Positions 57,494 through 64,000 of a DNA stretch of 64,000 nucleotides are shown here, one piece after another (position 1 is the first letter of the stretch; each line of letters opens with the position of its first letter). The stretch covers positions 1,054,001-1,118,000 of the forward strand of contig NZ_VIWU01000001.1 of assembly GCF_007994075.1 (NCBI RefSeq), read 5' to 3'. A program made the translations under genes and the position numbers. The DNA is from Pseudonocardia hierapolitana. Lineage in GTDB: Bacteria > Actinomycetota > Actinomycetes > Mycobacteriales > Pseudonocardiaceae. The notes beneath the pieces are model-generated. The model was not told the origin of the DNA. It did not search any database and worked only from the letters and a program-made list of their open reading frames with translations.

Positions 57494-58945
57494 ATGCCGA
57501 TCCTCGCCGATCTCCTCCGGATGCCGGCCCTCGGTCTCCGAGCAGTGGGCACCGGACGGTCGGACCAGCCCGTGCGCTGGGTCGCCACCAGCGAGCTCGC
57601 TGATCCGACGCCCTACCTGGAAGGCGGCGAGCTCCTGCTCACGACCGGGCTCGTCGACCACGCCGAGGGCTGGACTGGTTACACGCGCCGGCTCGCCGGC
57701 GCCGGGGTGATCGGGCTCGGGTTCGGCATCGGCCTCAGCCACTCCGACGTGCCCGCCGACCTCGTCGCCGCCGCGACCGCCGCCGACCTCGCACTGCTCG
57801 TCGTGCCCGAGTCCACGCCGTTCATCGCGATCAGCAAGGCCGTCGCGCACCTCATCGCCGAGGAGGAGCGCGCATCGACGGTCACCGCCCTCGCCGTGCA
57901 ACGGGAGCTCACGCGTGCGATCTCGCGGCCGGACGGCATCCAGCGGGTCCTCGCCATCCTGGCCCGCGCCGGCCACAGCGCGGCGGGCCTCGTCACGCCG
58001 GACGGAACCGCGATCGCTCCCACCACGTTCCAGCTCGGCGACGCGGCCCGACGTGCGCTGCTCGCGCTGCGGGGGTCGCGACGCCGCGCAGCCGTGACCG
58101 AGGTGGACAGCAGCGGCACGACCGTCGTCCAGCCCATCGGGACCGACGTACCGCACGCCTACCTCGTGCTCGCCGCCCGAACGCCCCCGGACAGCGTCCT
58201 GCGAGCCGCACTCACGACCGCCGTCGCACTGCTCACCCTGGACGCCGAACGGTCCCGCGCAGCGGCCGATGCGGATCTGCGCCTGCGCGACTGCGCCGCA
58301 CGGCTGCTGCTCGACGGTGCACCCGACGCGGCACGCAGCGTCGCCGCATTGCTGGCGGACCGACCCGACGTGCCGGCGACCGTCCAGGTGCTCCGGGCGG
58401 AGAACGTGCCGGCCGCGGCCCGGGAGCAGATCGCGCGCACCCACCCGGCGGCCCTCACGACGAACGCCGTCGACGGCCGGCTCGCCATCGTGCTCGGCCC
58501 ACGTCACGCCGAGGAGGTCGAACGCCTGCTCGCCGACCTCGGCTGCCGGATCGGTGTCGGCACCGTCGTCCCCGTCGACCAGGCCGGGACGAGCGCCGCG
58601 GCCGCCGCGACCGCGCTCACCGCCACGAGCGACCGCGACCCCGTGGTCCGCTGGGACGAGCGCTTCCGCGGTGCCGTCCGGGCCGGACTGTCCGACGAGG
58701 CGGCGCACATCCTCGCCGCCGAGATACTCCGCGGCCTCGCCGACGAGCCGGAGCTGCGCCGCACCCTGCGTGCCTACCTCATCCATCTGGGCCGCTGGCA
58801 GCCCACCGCCGACGCGCTCGGGGTCCACCGCAACACGCTGCGGAAGCGGATCGCGCGGATCGAGGCGCTGACCGGACGAAGCGTCGACACCGCCGCCGGC
58901 CGGGCCGATCTCTGGATCGCGCTGGAGATCGCCGGCGGCGCCTGA
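57494..58945 (+). CDS. PucR-family transcriptional regulator (GabR-like)
   Basis: 483 aa. The N-terminal PucR domain (about residues 1-125) begins LADLLRMPALGLRAVGTGRS and contains YLEGGELLLTTGL. A central GAF/GGDEF-like region follows, and the C-terminal helix-turn-helix is LGRWQPTADALGVHRNTLRK then RIARIEALTGRS. PucR-type proteins activate purine, GABA or proline catabolism genes; the actinobacterial GabR that drives gabTD is of this family. Its divergent position to gabT with a direct repeat between them supports that role. Confidence 0.87.
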   Translation: MPILADLLRMPALGLRAVGTGRSDQPVRWVATSELADPTPYLEGGELLLTTGLVDHAEGWTGYTRRLAGAGVIGLGFGIGLSHSDVPADLVAAATAADLALLVVPESTPFIAISKAVAHLIAEEERASTVTALAVQRELTRAISRPDGIQRVLAILARAGHSAAGLVTPDGTAIAPTTFQLGDAARRALLALRGSRRRAAVTEVDSSGTTVVQPIGTDVPHAYLVLAARTPPDSVLRAALTTAVALLTLDAERSRAAADADLRLRDCAARLLLDGAPDAARSVAALLADRPDVPATVQVLRAENVPAAAREQIARTHPAALTTNAVDGRLAIVLGPRHAEEVERLLADLGCRIGVGTVVPVDQAGTSAAAAATALTATSDRDPVVRWDERFRGAVRAGLSDEAAHILAAEILRGLADEPELRRTLRAYLIHLGRWQPTADALGVHRNTLRKRIARIEALTGRSVDTAAGRADLWIALEIAGGA

Positions 58946-58996
58946 CATCCCGGTCGAGTCGCGGCGTGGAGGTCGGCCGCCCCGGGCGGTCAGCGG

Positions 58997-59521
58997 TCAG
59001 CGGCGCTGGTCCTCGAACAGCTCCGGGCGGGACCTCGCGAGCGCGATCAGCCCGCCGGCCTCGAGCATGTCCAGCAGGAACGCGTCCGGCCGCGGCACCG
59101 CACGCTCCACGCCCGTCGTCTCGTTGCGGAACAGCCCGCCTGCGACGTCGACGATCAGCACATCGCCGTCGGACACGAGGTCCGTGACTCCGGGCAGCTC
59201 CAGGACCGGGAGCCCCACCTCGAACGCATTGCGGTAGAAGGTGCGGGCGAACGTCTCGGCGACCACGCAGCCGACGCCGGTGGCGCGCAGCGCCTTCACC
59301 GCGATCGCCCGCCCCGACGACTGCCCGAAGTGCTTGCCGGCGACGACGACGTCCCCAGGCGCCACATCGAGGGGGAAGCGCGGGTTCAGGTCCTCCAGCA
59401 CGTGCTGGACGATCACCTCCATCGGCTCCACCACGTACTTGGTCTTCACGAGCCGGTCGGTGGGGATGTTGTCGCCGAACGTCCAGCAGCGGCCCCGCGT
59501 CGTCGTTCTCAGCGCCTTCAT
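58997..59521 (-). CDS. Aconitase-family dehydratase small subunit (LeuD-like, divergent)
   Basis: 174 aa. The swivelling-domain features are present: RCWTFGDNIPTDRLV, APGDVVVAGKHFGQSSGRAI and VVAETFARTFYRNAFEVGLP. The active-site loop, normally GxNFGCGSSREHA, is GKHFGQSSGRAIA: the cysteine-glycine and the RE-H residues have changed. It starts overlapping its partner large subunit (ATGA), which has lost its cluster cysteines. The pair has diverged together, so a new reaction or a non-catalytic role is likely. Confidence 0.8.
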   Translation of the reverse strand: MKALRTTTRGRCWTFGDNIPTDRLVKTKYVVEPMEVIVQHVLEDLNPRFPLDVAPGDVVVAGKHFGQSSGRAIAVKALRATGVGCVVAETFARTFYRNAFEVGLPVLELPGVTDLVSDGDVLIVDVAGGLFRNETTGVERAVPRPDAFLLDMLEAGGLIALARSRPELFEDQRR

Positions 59522-60771
59522 CTCAGCTCCCGGGCGTCGGTGATCGTGCCGGTGACCGCGGACGCCGCCACCGTCGGCGCGGCGGCCAGGTACATGCTCG
59601 CGTCGGGACTCCCGTTGCGGCCCGGGAAGTTGCGGGCGTGCGTGGAGATCATCGACTCCCCCGGCGCCATCGCGCCCATGTTGTAGGCCTGGTTGGAGCC
59701 CGTGCTCGGCGGGAACCACGTCGCCCCGGCCTCGTGCAGGGCGAGCACCAGCCCCTCCTGGAGGGCCTGCGTGAACACCTCGCGGCTGGACGGCACGAGG
59801 TTGAACCGGACACCCGCGTGCACCCGCCGCCCGCGCAGCACCGCGGCGGCAGCGCGGAAGTCCTCCAGCCGTCCGCCCGCGTGCCCGCCGAGCTCGGCCC
59901 ACTGCACCGGCCTCCCGGCCACGGCTGGCACGTCGGCGAGGTTGCCGACCGTCGGTGGGCACGCCACTTGCGGCGCCACCTCCCCGACGTCGAACCGCAG
60001 CACGGTGGACGCCTCGCCGCCGTCGCCGCGTTCGAGCCGGTCCGGCGCCCCGGCGGGCAGGCCCGCGACGAAGGCCTCCGTGACCTCGTCCGGCTCCACG
60101 AAGCTGCACTTCGCGCCCAGGTCGACGCACAGCAGCGGGAAGAGCCAACGGTCCCAGAACCCCAGCTCCTTGACGTACGGGCCGGCGAACTCGACCGCCG
60201 CGTAGATCAGCCCGCCCTCCCCGATCCGCCCGACCAGCCACAGCGCGACGTCCCGGGCCGTCGTGCCGGGCGGCGGCGTGCCGACCAGCTCGACGCGCAC
60301 CGTCTCCGGGACCCGGAACCACGCCTTGCCGTACGGCAGCACGGTGCCGGCGTGCGAGTCGTTCCCCAGTGCGACGGCGAGCGCACCCAGCGTCCCGTGC
60401 ACGGGTGTATGGCTGTCCGAGCCCACCACGATCGCGCCCGGCCGTACCAGCCCGCGCTGCACCACGGCGTGGTGGATGTTGCCGTTGCCGCAGTCCAGGA
60501 GGTGGACGCCGGTGCGGCGGGCCCACGCCCGGTTGGCCTCCAACATCGCCGCCGCGTCCTCCGTGGGCGGGGAGAAGTGGTGGTCGAACACCATCGCCAC
60601 CCGCTCCGGGTGCCGGACCTCCCCACCTACCTGCTCGTCGAACACACGCGAGGTCAGGTAGCCGCTCAGGTCGTGCATGATCAGCAGGTCGACCTCGGCG
60701 ACCACGACGTCGCCGGGCTGCACCGACCGGCGTCCGCTCGCCCGCGCGAGGATCTTCTCCACCATGTTCAC
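59518..60771 (-). CDS. Aconitase-family large subunit (LeuC-like) lacking iron-sulfur ligands
   Basis: 417 aa from the GTG at 60771, supported by AAGGAG eight bases upstream and a GTGA overlap; an ATG at 60765 is an alternative. The fold markers remain: MVEKILAR, GSDSHTPVHGTLGALAVALG (117-136), and NFPGRNGSPDASMYLAAAPT. The three 4Fe-4S ligands are replaced: GSCTNGR has become GGHAGGR (295-301, histidine for cysteine) and PPGCGPC has become PPSTGSN (354-360). The rest of the chain is well kept with no frameshift, so the loss looks selected rather than decayed. Substrate unknown. Confidence 0.85.
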   Translation of the reverse strand: MNMVEKILARASGRRSVQPGDVVVAEVDLLIMHDLSGYLTSRVFDEQVGGEVRHPERVAMVFDHHFSPPTEDAAAMLEANRAWARRTGVHLLDCGNGNIHHAVVQRGLVRPGAIVVGSDSHTPVHGTLGALAVALGNDSHAGTVLPYGKAWFRVPETVRVELVGTPPPGTTARDVALWLVGRIGEGGLIYAAVEFAGPYVKELGFWDRWLFPLLCVDLGAKCSFVEPDEVTEAFVAGLPAGAPDRLERGDGGEASTVLRFDVGEVAPQVACPPTVGNLADVPAVAGRPVQWAELGGHAGGRLEDFRAAAAVLRGRRVHAGVRFNLVPSSREVFTQALQEGLVLALHEAGATWFPPSTGSNQAYNMGAMAPGESMISTHARNFPGRNGSPDASMYLAAAPTVAASAVTGTITDARELR

Positions 60772-62045
60772 GTGAGCAGCTCCTTCGGGTCGCTGATCAC
60801 GCCACGCACGGCCGTCGCCGCCGCCGTGGCCGGGCTGCCCAGGTAGATGCTGCTGTCGTAGCTGCCCATCCGGCCCTGGAAGTTGCGGTTGGCCGTGGAG
60901 AACGTGACCTCCCCGTCGGCCATCGCGCCGCCGACGCCCGCGCACGCCCCGCAGCCCGGGTTGGTGATCGTCGCGCCCGCGGCGAGCAGCGTGGAGACGA
61001 TCCCGTCGCTCGCGGCCTTCGCCATGATCCGGCTCGATGCCGGCGTGACGATCAGCCGCACGCCCGGCGCCACCGTCTTCCCGGCGAGCACGCCGGCCGC
61101 GATCGCGAGGTCGTCGTACTTGGCGTTGGCGCACGAGCCGATGAACACCTGGTCGACCTTCGTGCCGGCCACGTCGGTCACCGGCACCACGTTGTCGACG
61201 GTGTGCGGCACGGCCACCTGCGCCACGAGCGAGCGTCCGTCCACCCGCTCCACCTGGCGGTACTCCGCGTCCGGGTCAGGCAGGAGCACCTCGTAGGAGC
61301 CGCGGTCCGCGCCCGCCTCGTCGAGGTAGGCCAGCGTCGTGGCGTCCGGCGGAACGAACGCGTTCTTGGCGCCCATCTCCATCGCGAGGTTGCACAGCGT
61401 CATCCGCTCCGACACCGACATCGCCTCGACGTAGCTGCCGTGGAACTCCACCGAGCAGTACGTGGCGCCGTCCGCGCCGATGTCGCCGATCAGCCGCAGC
61501 ATGACGTCCTTGGCGTACGTCCCGCGCGCGAGCGGCCCGTCCACCTCCACCCGGATCGACTCCGGCACCTTCATCCAGAGCTTGCCCGTGACCCAGGTGG
61601 CGGTGATCTCGCTGAACCCGACGCCCGTGCCAAAGGCGCCGAGCGCCCCGTAGATCGTGGAGTGCGAGTCGGTGCCGATGATCACCTCGCCCGGCTTCAC
61701 GAGGCCGCGCTCCATCAGCACGACGTGCGCGATCCCCGCGTTGACGTCGAAGAACCTCCTCACCCCGCTGCGCTGCGCGAAGTCCCGGCACAGCGCGTGG
61801 TAGCCAGCCGTCTTCGCGTTGTCGGCCGGGGCGATGTGGTCCATGACCATCGCGATCCGGTCGACGTCGTAGAGGTCCGGCCAACCCATCCGCTCGAGCG
61901 TGCGGATGCAGCGCCAGCTCGCGGTGTGGCTCATGTACAGGTCGGGGAACGCATCCACGATCTGGCCCGGGGCCAGGTCCTTCTCCCCCGACGCCCGCTC
62001 CAGGGCCTTCTGCGCGAACGTCCTACCCACGTTGTCCTGCCCCAC
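60768..62045 (-). CDS. Aconitase-family large subunit (LeuC/DmdA-like), cluster ligands intact
   Basis: 425 aa. The 4Fe-4S ligands are C305 (GSCANAKYDD), C365 and C368 (PGCGACAG). GTDSHSTIYGALGAFGTGVG (124-143) and NRNFQGRMGSYDSSIYLGSP are also standard. With the LeuD-like subunit encoded just upstream (23-base overlap) it should form an active hydro-lyase of the isopropylmalate/homoaconitate/dimethylmalate type. The substrate is unlikely to be isopropylmalate because no other leucine genes are nearby. The paralogous large subunit without cysteines follows directly (GTGA overlap). Confidence 0.88.
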   Translation of the reverse strand: MGQDNVGRTFAQKALERASGEKDLAPGQIVDAFPDLYMSHTASWRCIRTLERMGWPDLYDVDRIAMVMDHIAPADNAKTAGYHALCRDFAQRSGVRRFFDVNAGIAHVVLMERGLVKPGEVIIGTDSHSTIYGALGAFGTGVGFSEITATWVTGKLWMKVPESIRVEVDGPLARGTYAKDVMLRLIGDIGADGATYCSVEFHGSYVEAMSVSERMTLCNLAMEMGAKNAFVPPDATTLAYLDEAGADRGSYEVLLPDPDAEYRQVERVDGRSLVAQVAVPHTVDNVVPVTDVAGTKVDQVFIGSCANAKYDDLAIAAGVLAGKTVAPGVRLIVTPASSRIMAKAASDGIVSTLLAAGATITNPGCGACAGVGGAMADGEVTFSTANRNFQGRMGSYDSSIYLGSPATAAATAVRGVISDPKELLT

Positions 62046-62550
62046 GTTGTGCTAGCGCTGCCTGGCTCATGAGATACGGGATGAGCCCGCCCGCCTCGAG
62101 GATCACGGTCAACCCGGGTGGGTACGGCGCGAACGCGAACACGTCCGATCCGACCGTCACCGTCCCCGCTGCGTAGTCGACGAGCACCTCACCGCCGTCC
62201 TCGACCGCGTCCACGGCGTCCGGGCACTCCACCGCCACGAGCCCGGTGTTGATCGCGTTGCGGAAGAACACCCGCGAGAACGACTTCGCGACCACCGCAC
62301 CTATCCCGGCCCCGATCAGGCACGTCGACGCCTGCTCGCGGGCGCTGCCGCAGCCGAAGTTGCGCCCGGCCACCACCACGGCGCTCTGCCGCAGCCGCTG
62401 CTGGACCTCCGGGCCGAGCGGCTCGAACGCGTGCTCGGCCAGCTCTGCCGGGTCGATGCTCACCAGGTAGCGGCCAGGGATGATCACGTCGGTGTTGACG
62501 TCGTCACCGAAGACGATCGCCTTGCCGCCCAGCGTGCTGGTGCTCGTCAC
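62023..62550 (-). CDS. Aconitase-family dehydratase small subunit (LeuD-like), canonical
   Basis: 175 aa from the GTG at 62550 with GAGGAGA upstream. GDDVNTDVIIPGRYLVSIDP and the active-site loop GRNFGCGSAREQA (about 64-76), then VVAKSFSRVFFRNAINTGLV are the standard LeuD features, in contrast to the divergent subunit at 58997. Its C-terminal 12 residues extend over the start of the large subunit gene. It should form the swivelling domain of the cluster-containing enzyme encoded at 60768. Confidence 0.88.
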   Translation of the reverse strand: MTSTSTLGGKAIVFGDDVNTDVIIPGRYLVSIDPAELAEHAFEPLGPEVQQRLRQSAVVVAGRNFGCGSAREQASTCLIGAGIGAVVAKSFSRVFFRNAINTGLVAVECPDAVDAVEDGGEVLVDYAAGTVTVGSDVFAFAPYPPGLTVILEAGGLIPYLMSQAALAQRGAGQRG

Positions 62551-63626
62551 GGGCTCGTCTCCTCGAGGAACCAGTCGGTCGGCACCTCGTGCCCCAGCCC
62601 GCGCTCCTCGGCGAGGGCGAGCGCCCGCGCGCAGACCGCCGCGAACTGCAGGCCCATGCCGGTGTTGTTGGCGAAGATCGTCGTCTCGCCGTCGTCGGCC
62701 CGGCCCGGCCGCGTGCCCGCGAGAACGTCGCCCAGCTCGTGGATGTCGTCCCAGCCCATCCGGCCGCGCTCGACCGGACCGAGGATGTCGTACTGCTTGT
62801 CGTGGTGCACCTGCTCGCGCGACAGCACGACGACCCGGTCGGCCTTGTCGAACGTCGCGTCGTCCAGCTCGCGGCGGGTCGCCGTGCCGTCCGGCGAGGT
62901 GATCGCGGTGACGTGGCTGCCGGGTTCGAGCCAGGCGCCGTCGAAGCACGGGTCCATGGCCGCGGTGGCGCACGTGACGATCCGGCAACCCTCGACGGCC
63001 CCGCGTGGGTCGTCGACGGCGACGATCCGCTTGCCGGTGCGCTCGCTCCACGTGGCCGCGAACTTCTCGCGGTTGGCCGGCGTCGGGCTGTAGACCCGCA
63101 CCTCCTCGATCTCCGGGCGCACCATGAGCAGGCACTCCAGGTGCGCCTCGGCCTGCCAGCCCGAGCCGAACATCCCGGCAACCGCGACGCCGGTGGGTGC
63201 GAGCTCGCGGATGCCGAGCGCCGATGTGGCGCCGACCCGCATCTTCTGGATCACCGAGTCGTGCAGGACCGCGAGCGGCTGCAGGGTCGTGAGGCTGTAG
63301 AGCGTCACGAGCCCGACGTAGCGCCCGCCCGGCGCGGCCGGGATCAGCCGCCGGCGCTGCACGCCGTTCGCGAGCGTCTCGACGCCGGCGATGTCGGAGG
63401 TGATCCGCAGCGCCCACACCCCGCTGCCGACCGTGCCGCCCTCCTGCGACTTGAACCGGAACCGGAAGCCCGGGTACCGCTCGTCCTCCACCGGGAAGTA
63501 GGTGTGGTTGCGCGGGCGGTTGGCACCCTTGCCCTGCGCGAGCTCGACGTAAGCGGTCTCCAGGGCCGACAGGCACTCGCCAGGGGTGAGCACCTGTTCG
63601 ACGTCGGCGTTGGACAGGATCCTCAT
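62547..63626 (-). CDS. Ornithine cyclodeaminase/mu-crystallin-family protein
   Basis: 359 aa, ATG at 63626 overlapping the upstream gene stop. Homology to the family begins RILSNADVEQVLTPGECLSA, followed by FRFRFKSQEGG, LHDSVIQKMRVGATSALG (substrate lysine/arginine region) and a nucleotide-binding VAGMFGSGWQAEAHLECL (about 148-165). The family includes ornithine cyclodeaminase, alanine dehydrogenase and pyrroline-2-carboxylate/ketimine reductases. Its place at the head of a dehydratase operon favours a ketimine or amino-acid dehydrogenase that makes the acid handled by the aconitase-type enzymes. Specific substrate not determinable. Confidence 0.85.
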   Translation of the reverse strand: MRILSNADVEQVLTPGECLSALETAYVELAQGKGANRPRNHTYFPVEDERYPGFRFRFKSQEGGTVGSGVWALRITSDIAGVETLANGVQRRRLIPAAPGGRYVGLVTLYSLTTLQPLAVLHDSVIQKMRVGATSALGIRELAPTGVAVAGMFGSGWQAEAHLECLLMVRPEIEEVRVYSPTPANREKFAATWSERTGKRIVAVDDPRGAVEGCRIVTCATAAMDPCFDGAWLEPGSHVTAITSPDGTATRRELDDATFDKADRVVVLSREQVHHDKQYDILGPVERGRMGWDDIHELGDVLAGTRPGRADDGETTIFANNTGMGLQFAAVCARALALAEERGLGHEVPTDWFLEETSP

Positions 63627-64000
63627 GGGGCCTCCACGGGCACCGTCTCGGTGACGGCGACCCTGCCGCCGTCGGGGAAGAGCACCTCGACGCCGACCAC
63701 GACCACGGCGCCGATCGGGAGCCGCTCGGCGGGGTCGGCGTAGTCGCCGCCGGTCGAGAGGTCGGCCTGGTGCACGACCGTCGCCGAGGCGATCACGTCC
63801 GCCGGCAACCCGGTCAGGACCTGTTCCGCCGCGGCCACGGGGACGCCGGGTGCCACCCCGGGCGCGACGGCGGCGACGGCAGCGGCCAGCGCGCGACCGA
63901 GATCGCCGGCCCACGGCTCGCTCGCCCCGTCGACCAGCCGGGCGCTCCGCACCCAGCAGAACCGGTACTGCCCGGTGACGTCGAGCGCGGCCACCCCGTC
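63623..64000 (-). CDS. Unrecognised protein, first gene of the dehydratase operon (cut by window edge)
   Basis: At least 125 residues; the frame stays open to the window end, and the GTG at 63994 may or may not be the start. Segments FCWVRSARLVDGASEPWAGD, PADVIASATVVHQADLSTGG and IGAVVVVGVEVLFPDGGRVA suggest a small alpha/beta protein, without a family I can name. The stop overlaps the ornithine-cyclodeaminase-like gene (ATGA), so it is part of the operon. Confidence 0.55.
   Translation of the reverse strand, partial: DGVAALDVTGQYRFCWVRSARLVDGASEPWAGDLGRALAAAVAAVAPGVAPGVPVAAAEQVLTGLPADVIASATVVHQADLSTGGDYADPAERLPIGAVVVVGVEVLFPDGGRVAVTETVPVEAP

Noticed and set aside
60768..62550. Leucine biosynthesis LeuCD
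   Set aside because: No leuA/leuB nearby, operon partners are an OCD-family protein and a second divergent pair, so an assignment to isopropylmalate is not supported.
1..64000. tRNA or rRNA genes, CRISPR arrays, intact insertion sequences
   Set aside because: None seen on visual inspection; a covariance-model search would be decisive and could not be run.

Overview
The window is very GC-rich, with codon third positions almost all G or C and many GTG starts. Dense actinobacterial gene families (Rv1733c-like, Acg-type nitroreductases, WS/DGAT, an Rpf-like protein, STAS/anti-sigma proteins) point to a soil actinomycete, probably Pseudonocardiaceae (inference). No rRNA, tRNA, CRISPR array or intact insertion sequence was recognised by eye.

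1-13 kb is a 'dormancy' island. It holds homologues of most classes of the mycobacterial DosR regulon: three Acg-type nitroreductases, an Rv1733c-like membrane protein, two universal stress proteins, two FMN split-barrel proteins, a CBS+BON protein, a wax ester synthase/DGAT, a DUF4389 membrane protein and a K+-channel-like protein. A 12-14 bp motif, GGGAC-N3/4-GGCC, lies upstream of nearly every transcription unit. Gene relics (a USP tail, an ABC-ATPase tail, alcohol dehydrogenase pieces) lie between them.

13-26 kb holds small catabolic units. One is cyclase-hydrolase/FAH hydrolase/MFS/acyl-CoA ligase, divergent from a TetR gene, with two near-identical operators between them. The next is an IlvD-type dehydratase with an MHS-type transporter and a GntR regulator, plus a decayed FAD oxidoreductase. 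The last is an MmyB-like regulator divergent from an MBL hydrolase and a carboxylesterase. 26-30.5 kb is a CheB/CheR-PAS/STAS-ATPase/STAS signalling group with no chemotaxis genes beside it.

31-39.5 kb is a TetR-controlled operon for an aromatic acid: aromatic acid importer, acyl-adenylate/CoA ligase, salicylyl-CoA-hydroxylase-like flavoprotein, maleate isomerase, VOC metalloprotein, an 81-aa orphan and an alpha/beta hydrolase. No known ring-cleavage dioxygenase is present, so the VOC protein is the natural candidate. The operon is followed by a 58-bp palindrome and truncated relics of a ferredoxin reductase, a GntR regulator and an MhpA-like hydroxylase.

41.4-54.5 kb is the most striking system. 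A ten-gene operon with every junction overlapping (enolase-superfamily dehydratase, aldehyde dehydrogenase, PfkA-type kinase, sugar ABC importer, two Zn dehydrogenases, a DUF2090 aldolase-like protein, a GntR regulator) sits beside a DeoR regulator. Divergent from these are an aldolase closely resembling sulfofructose-1-phosphate aldolase YihT and a TauE-type anion exporter. I read this as a sulfosugar (sulfo-EMP-like) catabolic island with an unusual PfkA-type kinase and an unexplained dehydratase/dehydrogenase set (inference).

54.6-59 kb is gabT-gabD with a PucR-type regulator. 59-64 kb is an overlapping operon with two LeuCD/aconitase-type dehydratases and an ornithine-cyclodeaminase-like protein. 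One of the two dehydratase large subunits has lost all three iron-sulfur cysteine ligands.
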